Below are positions 18,787 to 27,847 of a stretch of DNA of 64,000 bases, piece by piece. The notes beneath the pieces were generated by a model. That model had not been told where the DNA came from. It made no database searches and saw nothing but the letters and a program-made list of their open reading frames with translations. Every line of letters begins with the position of its first letter. The stretch's first letter is position 1. Source of the stretch: Myxococcota bacterium (GTDB lineage: Bacteria > Myxococcota_C > UBA6777); contig JAKLKB010000013.1 of assembly GCA_023150835.1 (NCBI GenBank), positions 1 through 64,000 on the forward strand, given 5' to 3'. The translations under genes were made by a program, and so were the position numbers.

Positions 18787-21700
18787 CTATTTCAACAAAG
18801 CGCGCATCTCAGCGATCTGCGTGTGGAGTCCATCGCGTTTTTGCTCTTCGAGGACGAGCCGTTCGCGGGTTTGGGCGACCACCTCGGCAGGAGCGCGCTC
18901 CACAAACTTCGCGTTTCCGAGCTGCTTGTGGATGCGTTCGATCGAAGCGATGTGTTGCTCAAGCTGCTTTTCCAAACGAGCGATCTCCGCATGAAGATCG
19001 ATCACCCCTTCGAGCGGGCAACACAGATGGATATCGCCCACGATCCCGCGCACACTCAACACAGGGGGTTCGTAGCTCTCGCACTCTTCGATCTTTTCGA
19101 TACGCAAAAACCGCGAAAGCCCCGTCGAAGCCGCCGTCAGTTTCGCACGAACGCTTGCGTTTCCACCAAACAACACCATCGACGGCAAGACCATCTGATC
19201 CGTCACAGCGGGCTGTTGCGCACGCATCTGATTCACTTGACCTGCGATCTCACGCAGCATCTGCGTAAGCTGCGCGGCCTCTTCGTCGCGTGGAATCTCC
19301 GCAGCGATCGGCCACGGCGCACGAATCAACGCCACAGGAAGATCGGACTCTCCTGCTTTGATGCGGATCTTGCGCAAGGCTTGCCACAACTCTTCCGACA
19401 AAAACGGCATCACAGGATGCAAAAGACGCAACGTCGCATCCAACACCCGAACGAGGTGGGTTTGGGCTTGCGCTTTGCTTGCATCGCCAAGCGCCCCCCA
19501 CAATCGCGGCTTCACGATCTCCAGATACCACGAGCAAAAGTCATCCCAAAAGAACGAATAGATCTCTTCGCAGACTTGGCCCAAATGAAAGCGCTCGATA
19601 TGCCCGTGTATCCGCGCTGAAGTCTCATGCAAGCGATGATACAGCCAGCGATCCTCGATCGTCTCAATGCGCGCATCCACCGTGAAACCTTCGCATTGAC
19701 GGAACACCACACCACGCGCAGCTTGCCAGATCTTGTTTCCAAAACGCCGCCCTTCTTCAAAGCGGGGGATCTCCACATCGAAAACGTCCAGCCCATCTTC
19801 TTTTTCGGAGCGTTTGCTGCGCAAGATCTGCATCTTGATATCTTGGGACTGCCCTGCTGTCATGCTCAACATCCCGTATCGTAGGGAGTCTGCGCCATAA
19901 GGCTTGTAATATTCTTTGCGGTGGGCAGGGACATCGCGCAACGCCACTTTTCCTTTGATCTCGTCGCCGCCGCCTTCGATGGCCCGAACGGGATCAAAGC
20001 CGTTGCCTCGGGACTTGGACATGATATCGCCGTGTTCGTCTTGAATCGTTCCATGCAAGACGACATCTCGATAAGGCGTTTTCCCCAAGAACTTCATCCC
20101 CATCATGATCATCCGCGCCACCCAAAGCGCCAAGATATCGCGTCCTGTGACCAGTGTGCTCGTGGGATAAAAGTATTCGAGATCCTTGGTTTGTTCGGGC
20201 CATCCGAGCGTTCCCATCGGCCAAAGCTGCGAGCTAAACCATGTATCCAACACGTCGGGATCTTGAACCAGATGATCGCCCCCACAGGTCGGGCAGGTTG
20301 CGGGCTTGGCATCTCGCGCACGGCTTTCTGGCACGATCGGCTGAGCCTCTTCGGGGATGCTCAAGCCGATCGGATCGCCTTCTTGGTCGATCTGGATCGA
20401 AGGGTGACAATCGCGGCAATACCAGATCGGGATACGATGCCCCCACCACACTTGGCGCGAGATGCACCAGTCCGGCGTCGAATCCAACCAACGCATATAA
20501 TCTTTCCCCCGATGTTCGGGGTGAAAGAACACTTCGCCATCTTCGTACGTATGGCGTGCCATCTCCACCAGCGGCTGCATCTTCACAAACCATTGGCTCA
20601 ACAGATACGGCTCGATCACCGTATCTGTCCGATAACAATGCGCCACTTCGTGTTCCAAGTCCTCGATCTTCGCAAGATAACCGAGCGCCCGCATGGCCTC
20701 GACCACTTTTGCCCGTCCTTCGGCCATCGTCAGCCCTTGCATCGCGGCGGGCGCTTGTTCATTCAGCCGACCATCGGGCGTCATCATATTGATCATCGGG
20801 AGGGCGTTGCGTTGTGCGCAGGCGTAATCGTTCGGATCATGCGCAGGCGTCACCTTGAGCGCGCCTGTGCCTTTTTCGGGATCAGCCAACAGCGCATCCG
20901 CGATGATCGGGATCGGGCGCTCCACCAACGGCAACATCACTTGTTTGCCCACCAGCGCCGCATACCCCTCAAGACGCGGTAGCTCCTCCGCGATGCGCTT
21001 GCGCAAAAGCTCCACGCGCTCCTCTTGCCCCGCTGCGATGGCCGCTTCCAGACGACGGTGCAGTTCTCCCGCAGGATCAGGATGCACCGCCACCGCCGTG
21101 TCACCCAACATCGTCTCAGGCCGCGTTGTGGCGATCTCGATAAATCGGCCCTGTTCGCCGATCACAGGGTAGCGAAAAAACCAAAAGTGAGTTTTCACAT
21201 TCTTGTACACAAGTTCATCGTTGGACAGCGCCGATTGAATCCCCACAGACCAGTTGATCAGACGCTTTCCGCGATACACCAAGCCGTCACGAAACAGTTC
21301 AGAAAAAGCGTACTGAACGGCATGTGTAAATTCGGGCGACATCGTAAATTGCGTGCGTTCCCAATCCAACGAGGCTCCGATCCGCCGAAGCTGCGACAAG
21401 ATCCGCCCACCATAATGCTCTTTCCATTCCCAGATCCGCTCTAACATCTTGCGGCGACCGAGATCATGGCGCGTCACACGCTCATCTTCCCACAACCGGC
21501 GCTCGACCACCGCTTGCGTCGCAACCCCCGCATGATCCGTCCCCGGCATCCACAACGCCTCATACCCTTGCATCCGCGCATGGCGGATCAAAAAATCCTG
21601 AATGCTGTTATTGAGCGCATGGCCCAAGTGCAACGCCCCCGTCACGTTCGGTAGCGGGATCATGATCGTGTACGGCTTGCGCTGCTCGTTGACTTCGGCA

Positions 21701-21825
21701 TGAAAAAAACCATTTTCTTCCCACCACTTGTACCATCCTTCTTCGATCATCGTTGGATCGAACGCTGGACTCTCACAAGGCGGCGGACACGCGGTGATCT
21801 CCCTCGCTGCGGGCTTCTCGAACAT
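18787..21825 (-). CDS. valS: Valyl-tRNA synthetase
   Basis: A 1012-residue class I aminoacyl-tRNA synthetase that charges tRNA-Val. The HIGH motif is HLGH (66-69) in PNVTGALHLGHALN. The editing domain is marked by TTRPETMLGDTAVAVHP (233-249). The second signature reads IMSKS (601-605), where KMSKS is usual. The catalytic-site WVARMIMMG segment precedes it. The anticodon-binding domain and a C-terminal Glu/Lys-rich coiled coil (from ~945) are present, as expected for ValRS. AAGGAG lies 11 bases before the ATG. It is convergent with the PEGA gene. Confidence 0.95.
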   Translation of the reverse strand: MFEKPAAREITACPPPCESPAFDPTMIEEGWYKWWEENGFFHAEVNEQRKPYTIMIPLPNVTGALHLGHALNNSIQDFLIRHARMQGYEALWMPGTDHAGVATQAVVERRLWEDERVTRHDLGRRKMLERIWEWKEHYGGRILSQLRRIGASLDWERTQFTMSPEFTHAVQYAFSELFRDGLVYRGKRLINWSVGIQSALSNDELVYKNVKTHFWFFRYPVIGEQGRFIEIATTRPETMLGDTAVAVHPDPAGELHRRLEAAIAAGQEERVELLRKRIAEELPRLEGYAALVGKQVMLPLVERPIPIIADALLADPEKGTGALKVTPAHDPNDYACAQRNALPMINMMTPDGRLNEQAPAAMQGLTMAEGRAKVVEAMRALGYLAKIEDLEHEVAHCYRTDTVIEPYLLSQWFVKMQPLVEMARHTYEDGEVFFHPEHRGKDYMRWLDSTPDWCISRQVWWGHRIPIWYCRDCHPSIQIDQEGDPIGLSIPEEAQPIVPESRARDAKPATCPTCGGDHLVQDPDVLDTWFSSQLWPMGTLGWPEQTKDLEYFYPTSTLVTGRDILALWVARMIMMGMKFLGKTPYRDVVLHGTIQDEHGDIMSKSRGNGFDPVRAIEGGGDEIKGKVALRDVPAHRKEYYKPYGADSLRYGMLSMTAGQSQDIKMQILRSKRSEKEDGLDVFDVEIPRFEEGRRFGNKIWQAARGVVFRQCEGFTVDARIETIEDRWLYHRLHETSARIHGHIERFHLGQVCEEIYSFFWDDFCSWYLEIVKPRLWGALGDASKAQAQTHLVRVLDATLRLLHPVMPFLSEELWQALRKIRIKAGESDLPVALIRAPWPIAAEIPRDEEAAQLTQMLREIAGQVNQMRAQQPAVTDQMVLPSMVLFGGNASVRAKLTAASTGLSRFLRIEKIEECESYEPPVLSVRGIVGDIHLCCPLEGVIDLHAEIARLEKQLEQHIASIERIHKQLGNAKFVERAPAEVVAQTRERLVLEEQKRDGLHTQIAEMRALLK

Positions 21826-21957
21826 CGGCTTACTTACTCCTTGCGCTTTTCTCGCGCTTTTCCCATCTCGGCCAAAAAAACAAGGCGCGTACTATACCCA
21901 AACCAACCCACCCAAGCAAAAGGTCTTTCAAAGAGGACTTATACAGTTCTTCATAAA

Positions 21958-22075
21958 CCCCCGTGTTCGCGCCACTTCAAGCGACAGCGCCGTTGGTTTG
22001 AAAAGCAGTGCTCGTTTCGCCAAACACGGGGTCAAGGGGCGAACGTCCCTTGTGGGGTGTGGGGCAAAGCCCCAC
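21958..22075 (+). repeat. Dispersed structured element, family A, copy 3 (best preserved)
   Basis: The clearest copy. CCCCGTGTT at its left is complementary to AACACGGGG near 22024. CAAGGG pairs with CCCTTG across GCGAACGT, and the right end is the hairpin TGGGGC-AAA-GCCCCA. The middle holds TTCAAGCGACAGCGCCG and TTGGTTTG. It ends 33 bp beyond the stop codon of the minus-strand gene at 22109. In the direction of transcription the GC-rich hairpin comes first, as in a 3' untranslated region. Confidence 0.75.
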
Positions 22076-22108
22076 CCAATCAAAACAAACCCCGCTGCGT
22101 TCTCCCTA

Positions 22109-22834
22109 TCAAAGAGAAGTGTCTTTGTCCGCTGTCGCGCTGTGGCTTTGCTTGCGATAGGGGCGACGAGCCCCGTAAAACAAGCAACGACGGTGAAACC
22201 AACGGCGGCTTTTCATCCAGCCTTTGCGAAAGGTGGCGAGTACATCGACCACAAGGTACGCAGGCGGCGTCTTGCTGTCATTCTGACGACCGAGTGCAGC
22301 GTTGGGGTCGTTGTCCATGATCCCTTTGGCGCGATCTAGCAAACCTGTCCCTGTACCCGACCCTGTCGCAAGACTGCGCAGCGTCAACTCGGGCGGAACG
22401 GCATCTTGCACACTACACCCCGGCACTCGCTCGATTCCCACCTTGTAAGCGTTGTCATGCCCTTGCCAAGACGTTCCTTGTGTATAACTCGATGGCAGCG
22501 CAACTTCCTCGGTCGTTCCGACCCCCACGTACACCGCAACCTCTCGCGGAGCGTCCTTGATCTTGGCGATCTCGCGGCGGATCCGCGTCCGCACCGCCTC
22601 TGCCTCCAATGCCGCGTACTGTTGGCTGTCCATCGCTTCCGCGATCGCCCGATCCACCGCTGGCACCCAAAAACTCCGCTCCATCATCAAGTATCCCTGA
22701 AATGCCCCCACCCCCATCCCCAACACTACCAGCAACAAGACGATCTTTCCCATCCCACCGCCTTGACCACTGTTATCCGCCATCGCTGCGGAACGCCCTT
22801 GTGCTGCCCGCTGACTTGACATCCCATACGCCAT
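22109..22834 (-). CDS. Small membrane-anchored protein, unknown function
   Basis: A 241-residue protein starting at the ATG at 22834, where AAGGAG lies eight bases upstream. The longer in-frame extension to 23242 is rejected because it overlaps the divergent gene. A short Gln/Ser/Gly-rich tail is followed by one helix at about 27-45 (IVLLLVVLGMGVGAFQGY). A predicted extracytoplasmic domain then includes VAVYVGVGTTEEVALPSS. The last ~25 residues are Arg-rich and may be a decayed read-through end. The family is not recognised. Confidence 0.6.
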   Translation of the reverse strand: MAYGMSSQRAAQGRSAAMADNSGQGGGMGKIVLLLVVLGMGVGAFQGYLMMERSFWVPAVDRAIAEAMDSQQYAALEAEAVRTRIRREIAKIKDAPREVAVYVGVGTTEEVALPSSYTQGTSWQGHDNAYKVGIERVPGCSVQDAVPPELTLRSLATGSGTGTGLLDRAKGIMDNDPNAALGRQNDSKTPPAYLVVDVLATFRKGWMKSRRWFHRRCLFYGARRPYRKQSHSATADKDTSL

Positions 22835-22848
22835 CGTTCTTGCTCCTT

Positions 22849-22895
22849 CGCAAACATACAGAGTTGACACACACGCAAACATACAGAGTTGACAC
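22849..22895. repeat. Two 22-bp direct repeats, 25-bp period, in a divergent promoter region
   Basis: CGCAAACATACAGAGTTGACAC occurs at 22849-22870 and again at 22874-22895 with no mismatch. The pair lies 14 bp upstream of the minus-strand ATG at 22834 and about 110 bp upstream of the plus-strand start at 23006. Each copy contains TTGACA on the plus strand, which could serve as a -35 box. A repeated operator or a recent tandem duplication are both possible. Confidence 0.65.
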
Positions 22896-23005
22896 GCGAC
22901 CCCGAAACAAGCAAACACTATACACCACATTTCCCCCCACAGCGCGATCCCCACGCCCACACAAAGGATCGGATCGCTCTCCCTCCCAGAAAGGATCCCA
23001 AGCTC

Positions 23006-23461
23006 TTGACCAAAACCCTTCATGAACACATCGCTGATCCCAACATCCGAAAAGCCGTCATCCGCGACTGCGTTGTCGTCCTCGAAGAAGAAGTCAACAA
23101 AAAAGGCGGGCTCAGCGGGCTTGTCGTCAAAGGCGGCTTCAAAGTCATCAAAGGTGTCGGTAGTGGCACGCTTGAACGCTTGATCGATTGGCTGCTCGAC
23201 GAGTTTGTCGACGCCATGGAACCCTTTTACCAACAATTCCAACAGATCGACGAAGCCGCCCGCCCCACCTTTGCTCGCTTTGTCGAAGACCGCACAGACG
23301 CCGTCGCCAACGCCTTAATCGGCGTCACCGATCAACGGCGACAGCGCGCCAAAAACAAACTTCTGATCGGTGCCTACGACAAACTCCGCCCCCAAGCCCT
23401 CCAACACGTCCGCGAAGGCGTCCCCTCCGTCGGTCGGCTCCTTCACAAATACATCGTTTAA
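23006..23461 (+). CDS. Small soluble helical protein, DUF6918-like
   Basis: A 151-residue protein with likely TTG start at 23006, ten bases after AAGGA; an in-frame TTG at 22889 would add 39 unconvincing residues. The conserved part reads NIRKAVIRDCVVVLEEEV then KKGGLSGLVVKGGFKVIKGV. From memory this resembles the small uncharacterised family DUF6918 of Actinobacteria. No catalytic motif is seen. The mostly helical prediction, the lack of a signal and the lack of membrane segments suggest a cytoplasmic protein. It is divergent from the gene at 22109. Confidence 0.65.
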   Translation: MTKTLHEHIADPNIRKAVIRDCVVVLEEEVNKKGGLSGLVVKGGFKVIKGVGSGTLERLIDWLLDEFVDAMEPFYQQFQQIDEAARPTFARFVEDRTDAVANALIGVTDQRRQRAKNKLLIGAYDKLRPQALQHVREGVPSVGRLLHKYIV

Positions 23462-23499
23462 CCCGCTGCTTCTCGCTTTTCACAAAAGCTAGGACTCAG

Positions 23500-23701
23500 A
23501 CGAAATCCGCCCGTTGCGTGATCGTAAAACGTAGGGGCAGCCCCCTGTGGCTGCCCAACCACAGGGCAGTTCCAGCGGATCGCAAAACGTAGGGGCAGCC
23601 CCCTGTGGGCCCAACCACAGGGCAGTTCCAGCGGATCGCAAAACGTAGGGGCAGCTCCCTGTGGATGCCCAACCACAGGGCAGATCCAGCGGATCGCCCC
23701 T
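23500..23701 (+). repeat. Dispersed repeat, family B, three-unit array
   Basis: Units start at 23530, 23588 and 23644 (58, 56 and 58 bp). Each contains GTAGGGGCAGCCCCCTGTGG, CCCAACCACAGGGCAG and CCAGCGGATCGC. Alternative hairpins are possible: GGGCAGCC with GGCTGCCC, or CCCTGTGG with CCACAGGG. The left flank (23500-23529) matches the single inverted copy at 6205-6262. The array lies between two convergent genes. Confidence 0.8.
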
Positions 23702-23762
23702 ACCCTTCGATCACACTTCTCTTGGATATCGTATGACGCAGCAAAGCATCACCAGACCGCCA

Positions 23763-24248
23763 TCAATCGGCAGATTCGGAGTCTCTTCGTCGATTTCTGG
23801 CTTCTTCGTTGGCTTTTTGTGCGGCTTCGATCAGTTCGCGGGTCGGCATCAAGATCACCAAGCAAAAGATCCCCGCCCCCATAAAGCTGTAAGAGACCTG
23901 CAAAGAAGCCCCCATCATCGACAAGATGAAGCCATAAACACAGATCGACTCACACAACGCCAGACGGAGGATGAACACCATAAACGGATGGGCGGACTTC
24001 ATCAGCACCGGCAACGCAAACAAAGCCAACACACCCACCGCCACGCTCGCCGCAGCAAATGTCATGGTGAGCAGACTCACCATCGCTGCGCTTTCTGTGG
24101 CGCGCTTTGCGATCTGTTCGGCAGTCATCTGTGCGCGCAGGATGTAAGCGATCAGCGCATACAAAAATCCCGATCCGACCATCGCCCCCCACAACACATA
24201 AAAAATCAACCCGGGATTTCCGCCTTGTGGTTGTGTCTGTCTTGTCAT
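23763..24248 (-). CDS. Four-helix membrane protein, unknown function
   Basis: A 161-residue protein with four hydrophobic segments at roughly 15-37, 52-80, 88-108 and 115-135, followed by a charged cytoplasmic tail rich in Arg and Glu (EEARNRRRDSESAD). AAAGGAT lies eight bases before the ATG. The second and third segments are small-residue rich, recalling proteolipid-like folds, but no diagnostic motif is visible. It lies 25 bp downstream of the DUF4476 gene on the same strand and may share its transcript. Confidence 0.65.
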   Translation of the reverse strand: MTRQTQPQGGNPGLIFYVLWGAMVGSGFLYALIAYILRAQMTAEQIAKRATESAAMVSLLTMTFAAASVAVGVLALFALPVLMKSAHPFMVFILRLALCESICVYGFILSMMGASLQVSYSFMGAGIFCLVILMPTRELIEAAQKANEEARNRRRDSESAD

Positions 24249-24273
24249 GGTTCTTTATCCTTTTGGAAACGGG

Positions 24274-25278
24274 CTAGTTGCAGATCTGCATCACGCGATC
24301 TTTGCTGCCTTGAAAGCTGAATTCGTTGGCGATGATGTAGGTGTTTCCGCGATCCACGAGGCCTTGGCAAAAGTAGCCAACCACTTGCAGTTTGCTGCTA
24401 TCGAAGCTAAACACCCGAACGATCGCACCCACTTGGGCTGCACGCATCGGTCGCAGCGCATAACGCGAAAGATTGCGGGCGGCGTCGATCTTGCTCTTGT
24501 CAAAGGAAAACACCCGAATAAAGCGGCGGATCGAACGCCACGTCAGCACTTCATTTCGAGAGCGAAGCCCCGCAAGCCAACTCCCCAACATCCGCATCCG
24601 CGCATCATCGAAGCTTTGGTTGCTCAACGCTGCCGCAAAACTGCGGGCTTGGGATTCGGGTACAACCGAGATCTGCGGCACAGGCGGCGGTTGCACAACC
24701 ACCACAGGAGGAGGAAGTTCTTGACCCGAAGGAGGAGGTTCTTGACCGGAGGGAGGAGGAACGGGGGATCCGCTCGGTGCGGGCATATCGTCATCGGATG
24801 TGTTTGCGCCTGCGGGCGGGCTACCGGGCGGAAAATCGATCGGCATGGACCCGCAACGCAAGGTGGTGATGTCTTGTTGCAGCGCGATAAAGGCTTGTTG
24901 CGGTGTGCGTGTGAAGCGGTTGAACCACAAACCATCACGGATTCCACCCACTTGCACCGCAAGGCGCTTTTTGCCGTACTCACCGGGATTACAGAAGCGT
25001 GCGAGTGGGATGCTGCGTGCGAATTTGCGTCGCATCATCGGAAAGATCCGGCGTTGTTGCCAACCCGTAGGGGTCCGAATCCACACGCGCACCATAAAGC
25101 GGCCACCGCGCATACTCATCCGACGCCATACACGCCTTTTCACACGGATATTCATCATCACTTGCCCATCCATCGGCGTCAACACCACGTTGATCGCCTG
25201 AGCTTGCGCGCTGTGTTCGACGCCAAGCATCGCCATCCACAACGCACCGCACAGCACCAGTCCTTTGAATAAACGCAT
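24274..25278 (-). CDS. Secreted DUF4476-domain protein
   Basis: A 334-residue protein with signal peptide 1-27 (cleavage after AQA). An Arg-rich N-terminal domain (~28-150) contains VWIRTPTGWQQRR. A Pro-rich linker spans ~150-205. A C-terminal domain at ~210-334 has two FSFDxSK repeats (VFSFDKSKIDAARNL and VFSFDSSKLQVVGYF) and a third related ending, the hallmark of DUF4476. That family is found in secreted proteins of Bacteroidota and Myxococcota, and its function is unknown. AAGGAG lies nine bases before the ATG. Confidence 0.82.
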   Translation of the reverse strand: MRLFKGLVLCGALWMAMLGVEHSAQAQAINVVLTPMDGQVMMNIRVKRRVWRRMSMRGGRFMVRVWIRTPTGWQQRRIFPMMRRKFARSIPLARFCNPGEYGKKRLAVQVGGIRDGLWFNRFTRTPQQAFIALQQDITTLRCGSMPIDFPPGSPPAGANTSDDDMPAPSGSPVPPPSGQEPPPSGQELPPPVVVVQPPPVPQISVVPESQARSFAAALSNQSFDDARMRMLGSWLAGLRSRNEVLTWRSIRRFIRVFSFDKSKIDAARNLSRYALRPMRAAQVGAIVRVFSFDSSKLQVVGYFCQGLVDRGNTYIIANEFSFQGSKDRVMQICN

Positions 25279-25384
25279 CGAATCTTTCTCCTTTGTCTGT
25301 TTTTTGAAGGCTGTTTTTCTGAAAAACTGCGGGCTTCTCTGAGAGCAGGTTCGGCGGTCGTAGACGAACGACTACCCGCTCTAT

Positions 25385-27052
25385 TCAATCTTTGCGCTCA
25401 AGCCAAAGACTCCAAAGAACCAAAAAACCCAAGAGGCTGCCCAACGCATAACCACCAAACGAGAACCACGACAAACCCAACAAGGCAGGCGTGCCAGAGT
25501 CCGCATTCATCGTCGCGATCAGCAAAAACACAAAGGACATCGCAACCATCAACTTGCGCCCATTTTGCCTGCGGTACTCGCGCAAAAAAGCCTCGAACTG
25601 GACGTTATCGATCCCGAACTTGATCCGCCCATTTTCCACGCCCATCAAGATCTGTTGAGCGGTAACGGGGAATTGTTTAAGCAGACGAAGAAGCTGTGTA
25701 GACTGCCGAAAAAGCTGGTTGGTGATCGATTCAAAGCTGTATCGTTCTTTGACAACCGCCCGAACATAGGGCTCGATCGCAGCGATCAGATCCATGTCGG
25801 GGTCCATCTGTTTGCCCACTCCTTCGACCGTGATCAGCGCCTTGAACATCATCGTATAATCGGGGGGAACCGCCATGCGATGCCGCATCGCACCTTCCAA
25901 GATATCCTGCAACAACCCGCCAAACTCGATATCGGACATCCGCGCCCCCACAAGGTGCTTGTCCATCACCAACATCACATCCGAAACAAATCGATCATAA
26001 TCCACAGGCGCACGTTTTCGACCGATCTCGTACAGCACTTCGGCCACCCCTTCGTAATCGCGCCTGATCACCGCCAACAACAGATCGATGATGTAATCTT
26101 TCATCCGAGGCGTCAGCCGCCCAACCAAACCAAAGTCGATCAACGCCACAGACAGATCTTCTTCGATCAAGATGTTCCCGGGATGTAGATCCCCATGAAA
26201 AAATCCATACACAAAGATCATCTCACACACCACACGAAGTGTATTCTTGACGATCTGTACCCGATCTCCTAGAGACTCCGTGATCTTCGAACCTTTGATC
26301 CGCTCCATCACAAGGATGCTTTTGTTCGACAAGGCGGGATAAGGGCGTGGGATATGCACCCCTTCGGCGTCTGCAAAGTTTTGGCGAAAGCGGTTGATGT
26401 TGCGTAGCTCGTGTGTAAAGTCGATCTCTTTTAAGATCTCTTTCTCGAACTCTTCGATCATCCCCACAGGATCGAACAATTCGATGTCTGCAAAGATCTG
26501 TGTGGCTTGCTTTGCCAAGAACTTCATCAGCGAAAGATCGCTGGTCATCGACTCCCGCGCCCCCGGGCGAGCCACTTTGACCACCACTTCGGTATCATCG
26601 GGCAGATACGCGATATGCACTTGTGCGATCGAAGCCGAAGCAAGGGGCTTTTCCTCAAAACGCAAAAACACTTCTTGGATCGGCTTTCCCAAAGACTCCT
26701 CGACTTGGATCTTGATCACCTCGAACGGAAGGGGCGCTGCGCTTGCTTGCAGGCGCTTAAACTCCACGATGTACTCTTCGGGGACGATATCTGCCCGTGT
26801 ACTCAGGATCTGCCCCAACTTGATAAACGTCGGCCCCAACTCTTGGATCGCCATGCACAGACGTTGGGGCGTCGACATCCCTTGATCGGGCTTGGCTTCT
26901 CCCACCAAGATCCGCCCGACGATATTTTCTTGCAGGTTCATCCGCGTCACCAGTTCGCCAAAACCATGACGCACCAGCACCGTGATGATCTGTCGCAAAC
27001 GGCCAACATCTTGCCACGCTTGCCCGATATTCGCATACCGCAATGGGTTCAT
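25385..27052 (-). CDS. ABC1/UbiB-family atypical kinase (AarF-like)
   Basis: A 555-residue protein. The family-specific KxGQ motif is present as KLGQILSTRAD, the Ala-rich loop as LASASIAQVHIA, and the nucleotide-binding lysine in VVVKVARPG. The catalytic loop is HGDLHPGNIL and the metal-binding motif DFGLVGRL. Two hydrophobic helices at the extreme C-terminus (VMVAMSFVFLLIATM, LLGLSWFSFGG...) anchor it to the membrane, as in UbiB. The start is the ATG at 27052, with GGGAGG seven bases upstream. In other bacteria this family supports ubiquinone or other isoprenoid-lipid metabolism; the substrate is not evident here. Confidence 0.9.
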   Translation of the reverse strand: MNPLRYANIGQAWQDVGRLRQIITVLVRHGFGELVTRMNLQENIVGRILVGEAKPDQGMSTPQRLCMAIQELGPTFIKLGQILSTRADIVPEEYIVEFKRLQASAAPLPFEVIKIQVEESLGKPIQEVFLRFEEKPLASASIAQVHIAYLPDDTEVVVKVARPGARESMTSDLSLMKFLAKQATQIFADIELFDPVGMIEEFEKEILKEIDFTHELRNINRFRQNFADAEGVHIPRPYPALSNKSILVMERIKGSKITESLGDRVQIVKNTLRVVCEMIFVYGFFHGDLHPGNILIEEDLSVALIDFGLVGRLTPRMKDYIIDLLLAVIRRDYEGVAEVLYEIGRKRAPVDYDRFVSDVMLVMDKHLVGARMSDIEFGGLLQDILEGAMRHRMAVPPDYTMMFKALITVEGVGKQMDPDMDLIAAIEPYVRAVVKERYSFESITNQLFRQSTQLLRLLKQFPVTAQQILMGVENGRIKFGIDNVQFEAFLREYRRQNGRKLMVAMSFVFLLIATMNADSGTPALLGLSWFSFGGYALGSLLGFLVLWSLWLERKD

Positions 27053-27212
27053 CAAAAAGCCTCCCTCGGCTCAAATAGACAGGTCACGACTCGCTTTTTT
27101 ATCGTCCAGCTCGAAAAAGACGGTGACTTGCGAAAGAGTTGTTGCACAAGCAACCGCATCATACAAACATCCGACAATCACCACAAACCTTTCCTTCACA
27201 AAAGGAACCTTT

Positions 27213-27788
27213 ATGCCCTTATACCGCTCGCTTTGCAACGCGCCCATTCCGCTCGGGCGTTTTTTTTGTTGGTTCGGAGTGTCGGCGCTGATCGTGATGG
27301 CAGGAGTGCAAGCCACACACGCGCAAAGTACCCGTCCCACCGCACAAAAAGAACGAGATTCCATGCTTTTGCGCCATCGCATCGAGATGGGCGCACAAGT
27401 CGACTTTTCTCGCGACGCACGCGCCCCTTTTGGGGCGGGACTGCGCGTGGGTTATCAATATCGGATGCTTGCGCAGATCCACCTTGGCGCGTGGGTGCAT
27501 TGGGCGTATCACGGCGTTGCGCAAGAGGCGCGGGCTGCGCTTGGTCTACATCTGCTCCTTGATCTGTTGCCGATCATGCCCTTTCTTCAACTCAGCTTTG
27601 GCTTGCAAACCCGCCTCACGCCGATCGGCCTATTCTTTACACCGGACGTTCATGCGGCTCTCGGTGTCGAGATCCCGATCAGTACGCGCTGGCGTCTTGG
27701 TGCAGCCTTCCACTTTTACCTCCCCACTTCCCCCGAATCTTTCCCCACAACACAAAGCTTGCTTCTCCATGCGGCATGGGTATGGTAG
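27213..27788 (+). CDS. Probable outer-membrane beta-barrel protein
   Basis: A 191-residue protein with start at 27213 after AAAGGA. Residues 1-~37 form a signal peptide ending THAQ. The mature part shows alternating hydrophobic strands with aromatic girdles (GLRVGYQYRMLAQIHLGAWV, AALGLHLLLDLLP) and ends in an aromatic residue (LLLHAAWVW), typical of outer-membrane barrels. Its small size suggests eight strands. It lies 59 bp before a second barrel-like gene. The specific function is unknown. Confidence 0.7.
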   Translation: MPLYRSLCNAPIPLGRFFCWFGVSALIVMAGVQATHAQSTRPTAQKERDSMLLRHRIEMGAQVDFSRDARAPFGAGLRVGYQYRMLAQIHLGAWVHWAYHGVAQEARAALGLHLLLDLLPIMPFLQLSFGLQTRLTPIGLFFTPDVHAALGVEIPISTRWRLGAAFHFYLPTSPESFPTTQSLLLHAAWVW

Positions 27789-27847
27789 ACTCCAATCGTT
27801 TTGTATCCCTGAGGCCGCAACCTCACTTGTAGAGAAAGGAGCTTGGG

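Noticed and set aside
22835-23242. 136-residue N-terminal extension of the membrane protein at 22109, with many cysteines
   Set aside because: It overlaps the divergent gene at 23006, whose protein sequence is better supported, and a strong ribosome binding site marks the ATG at 22834.
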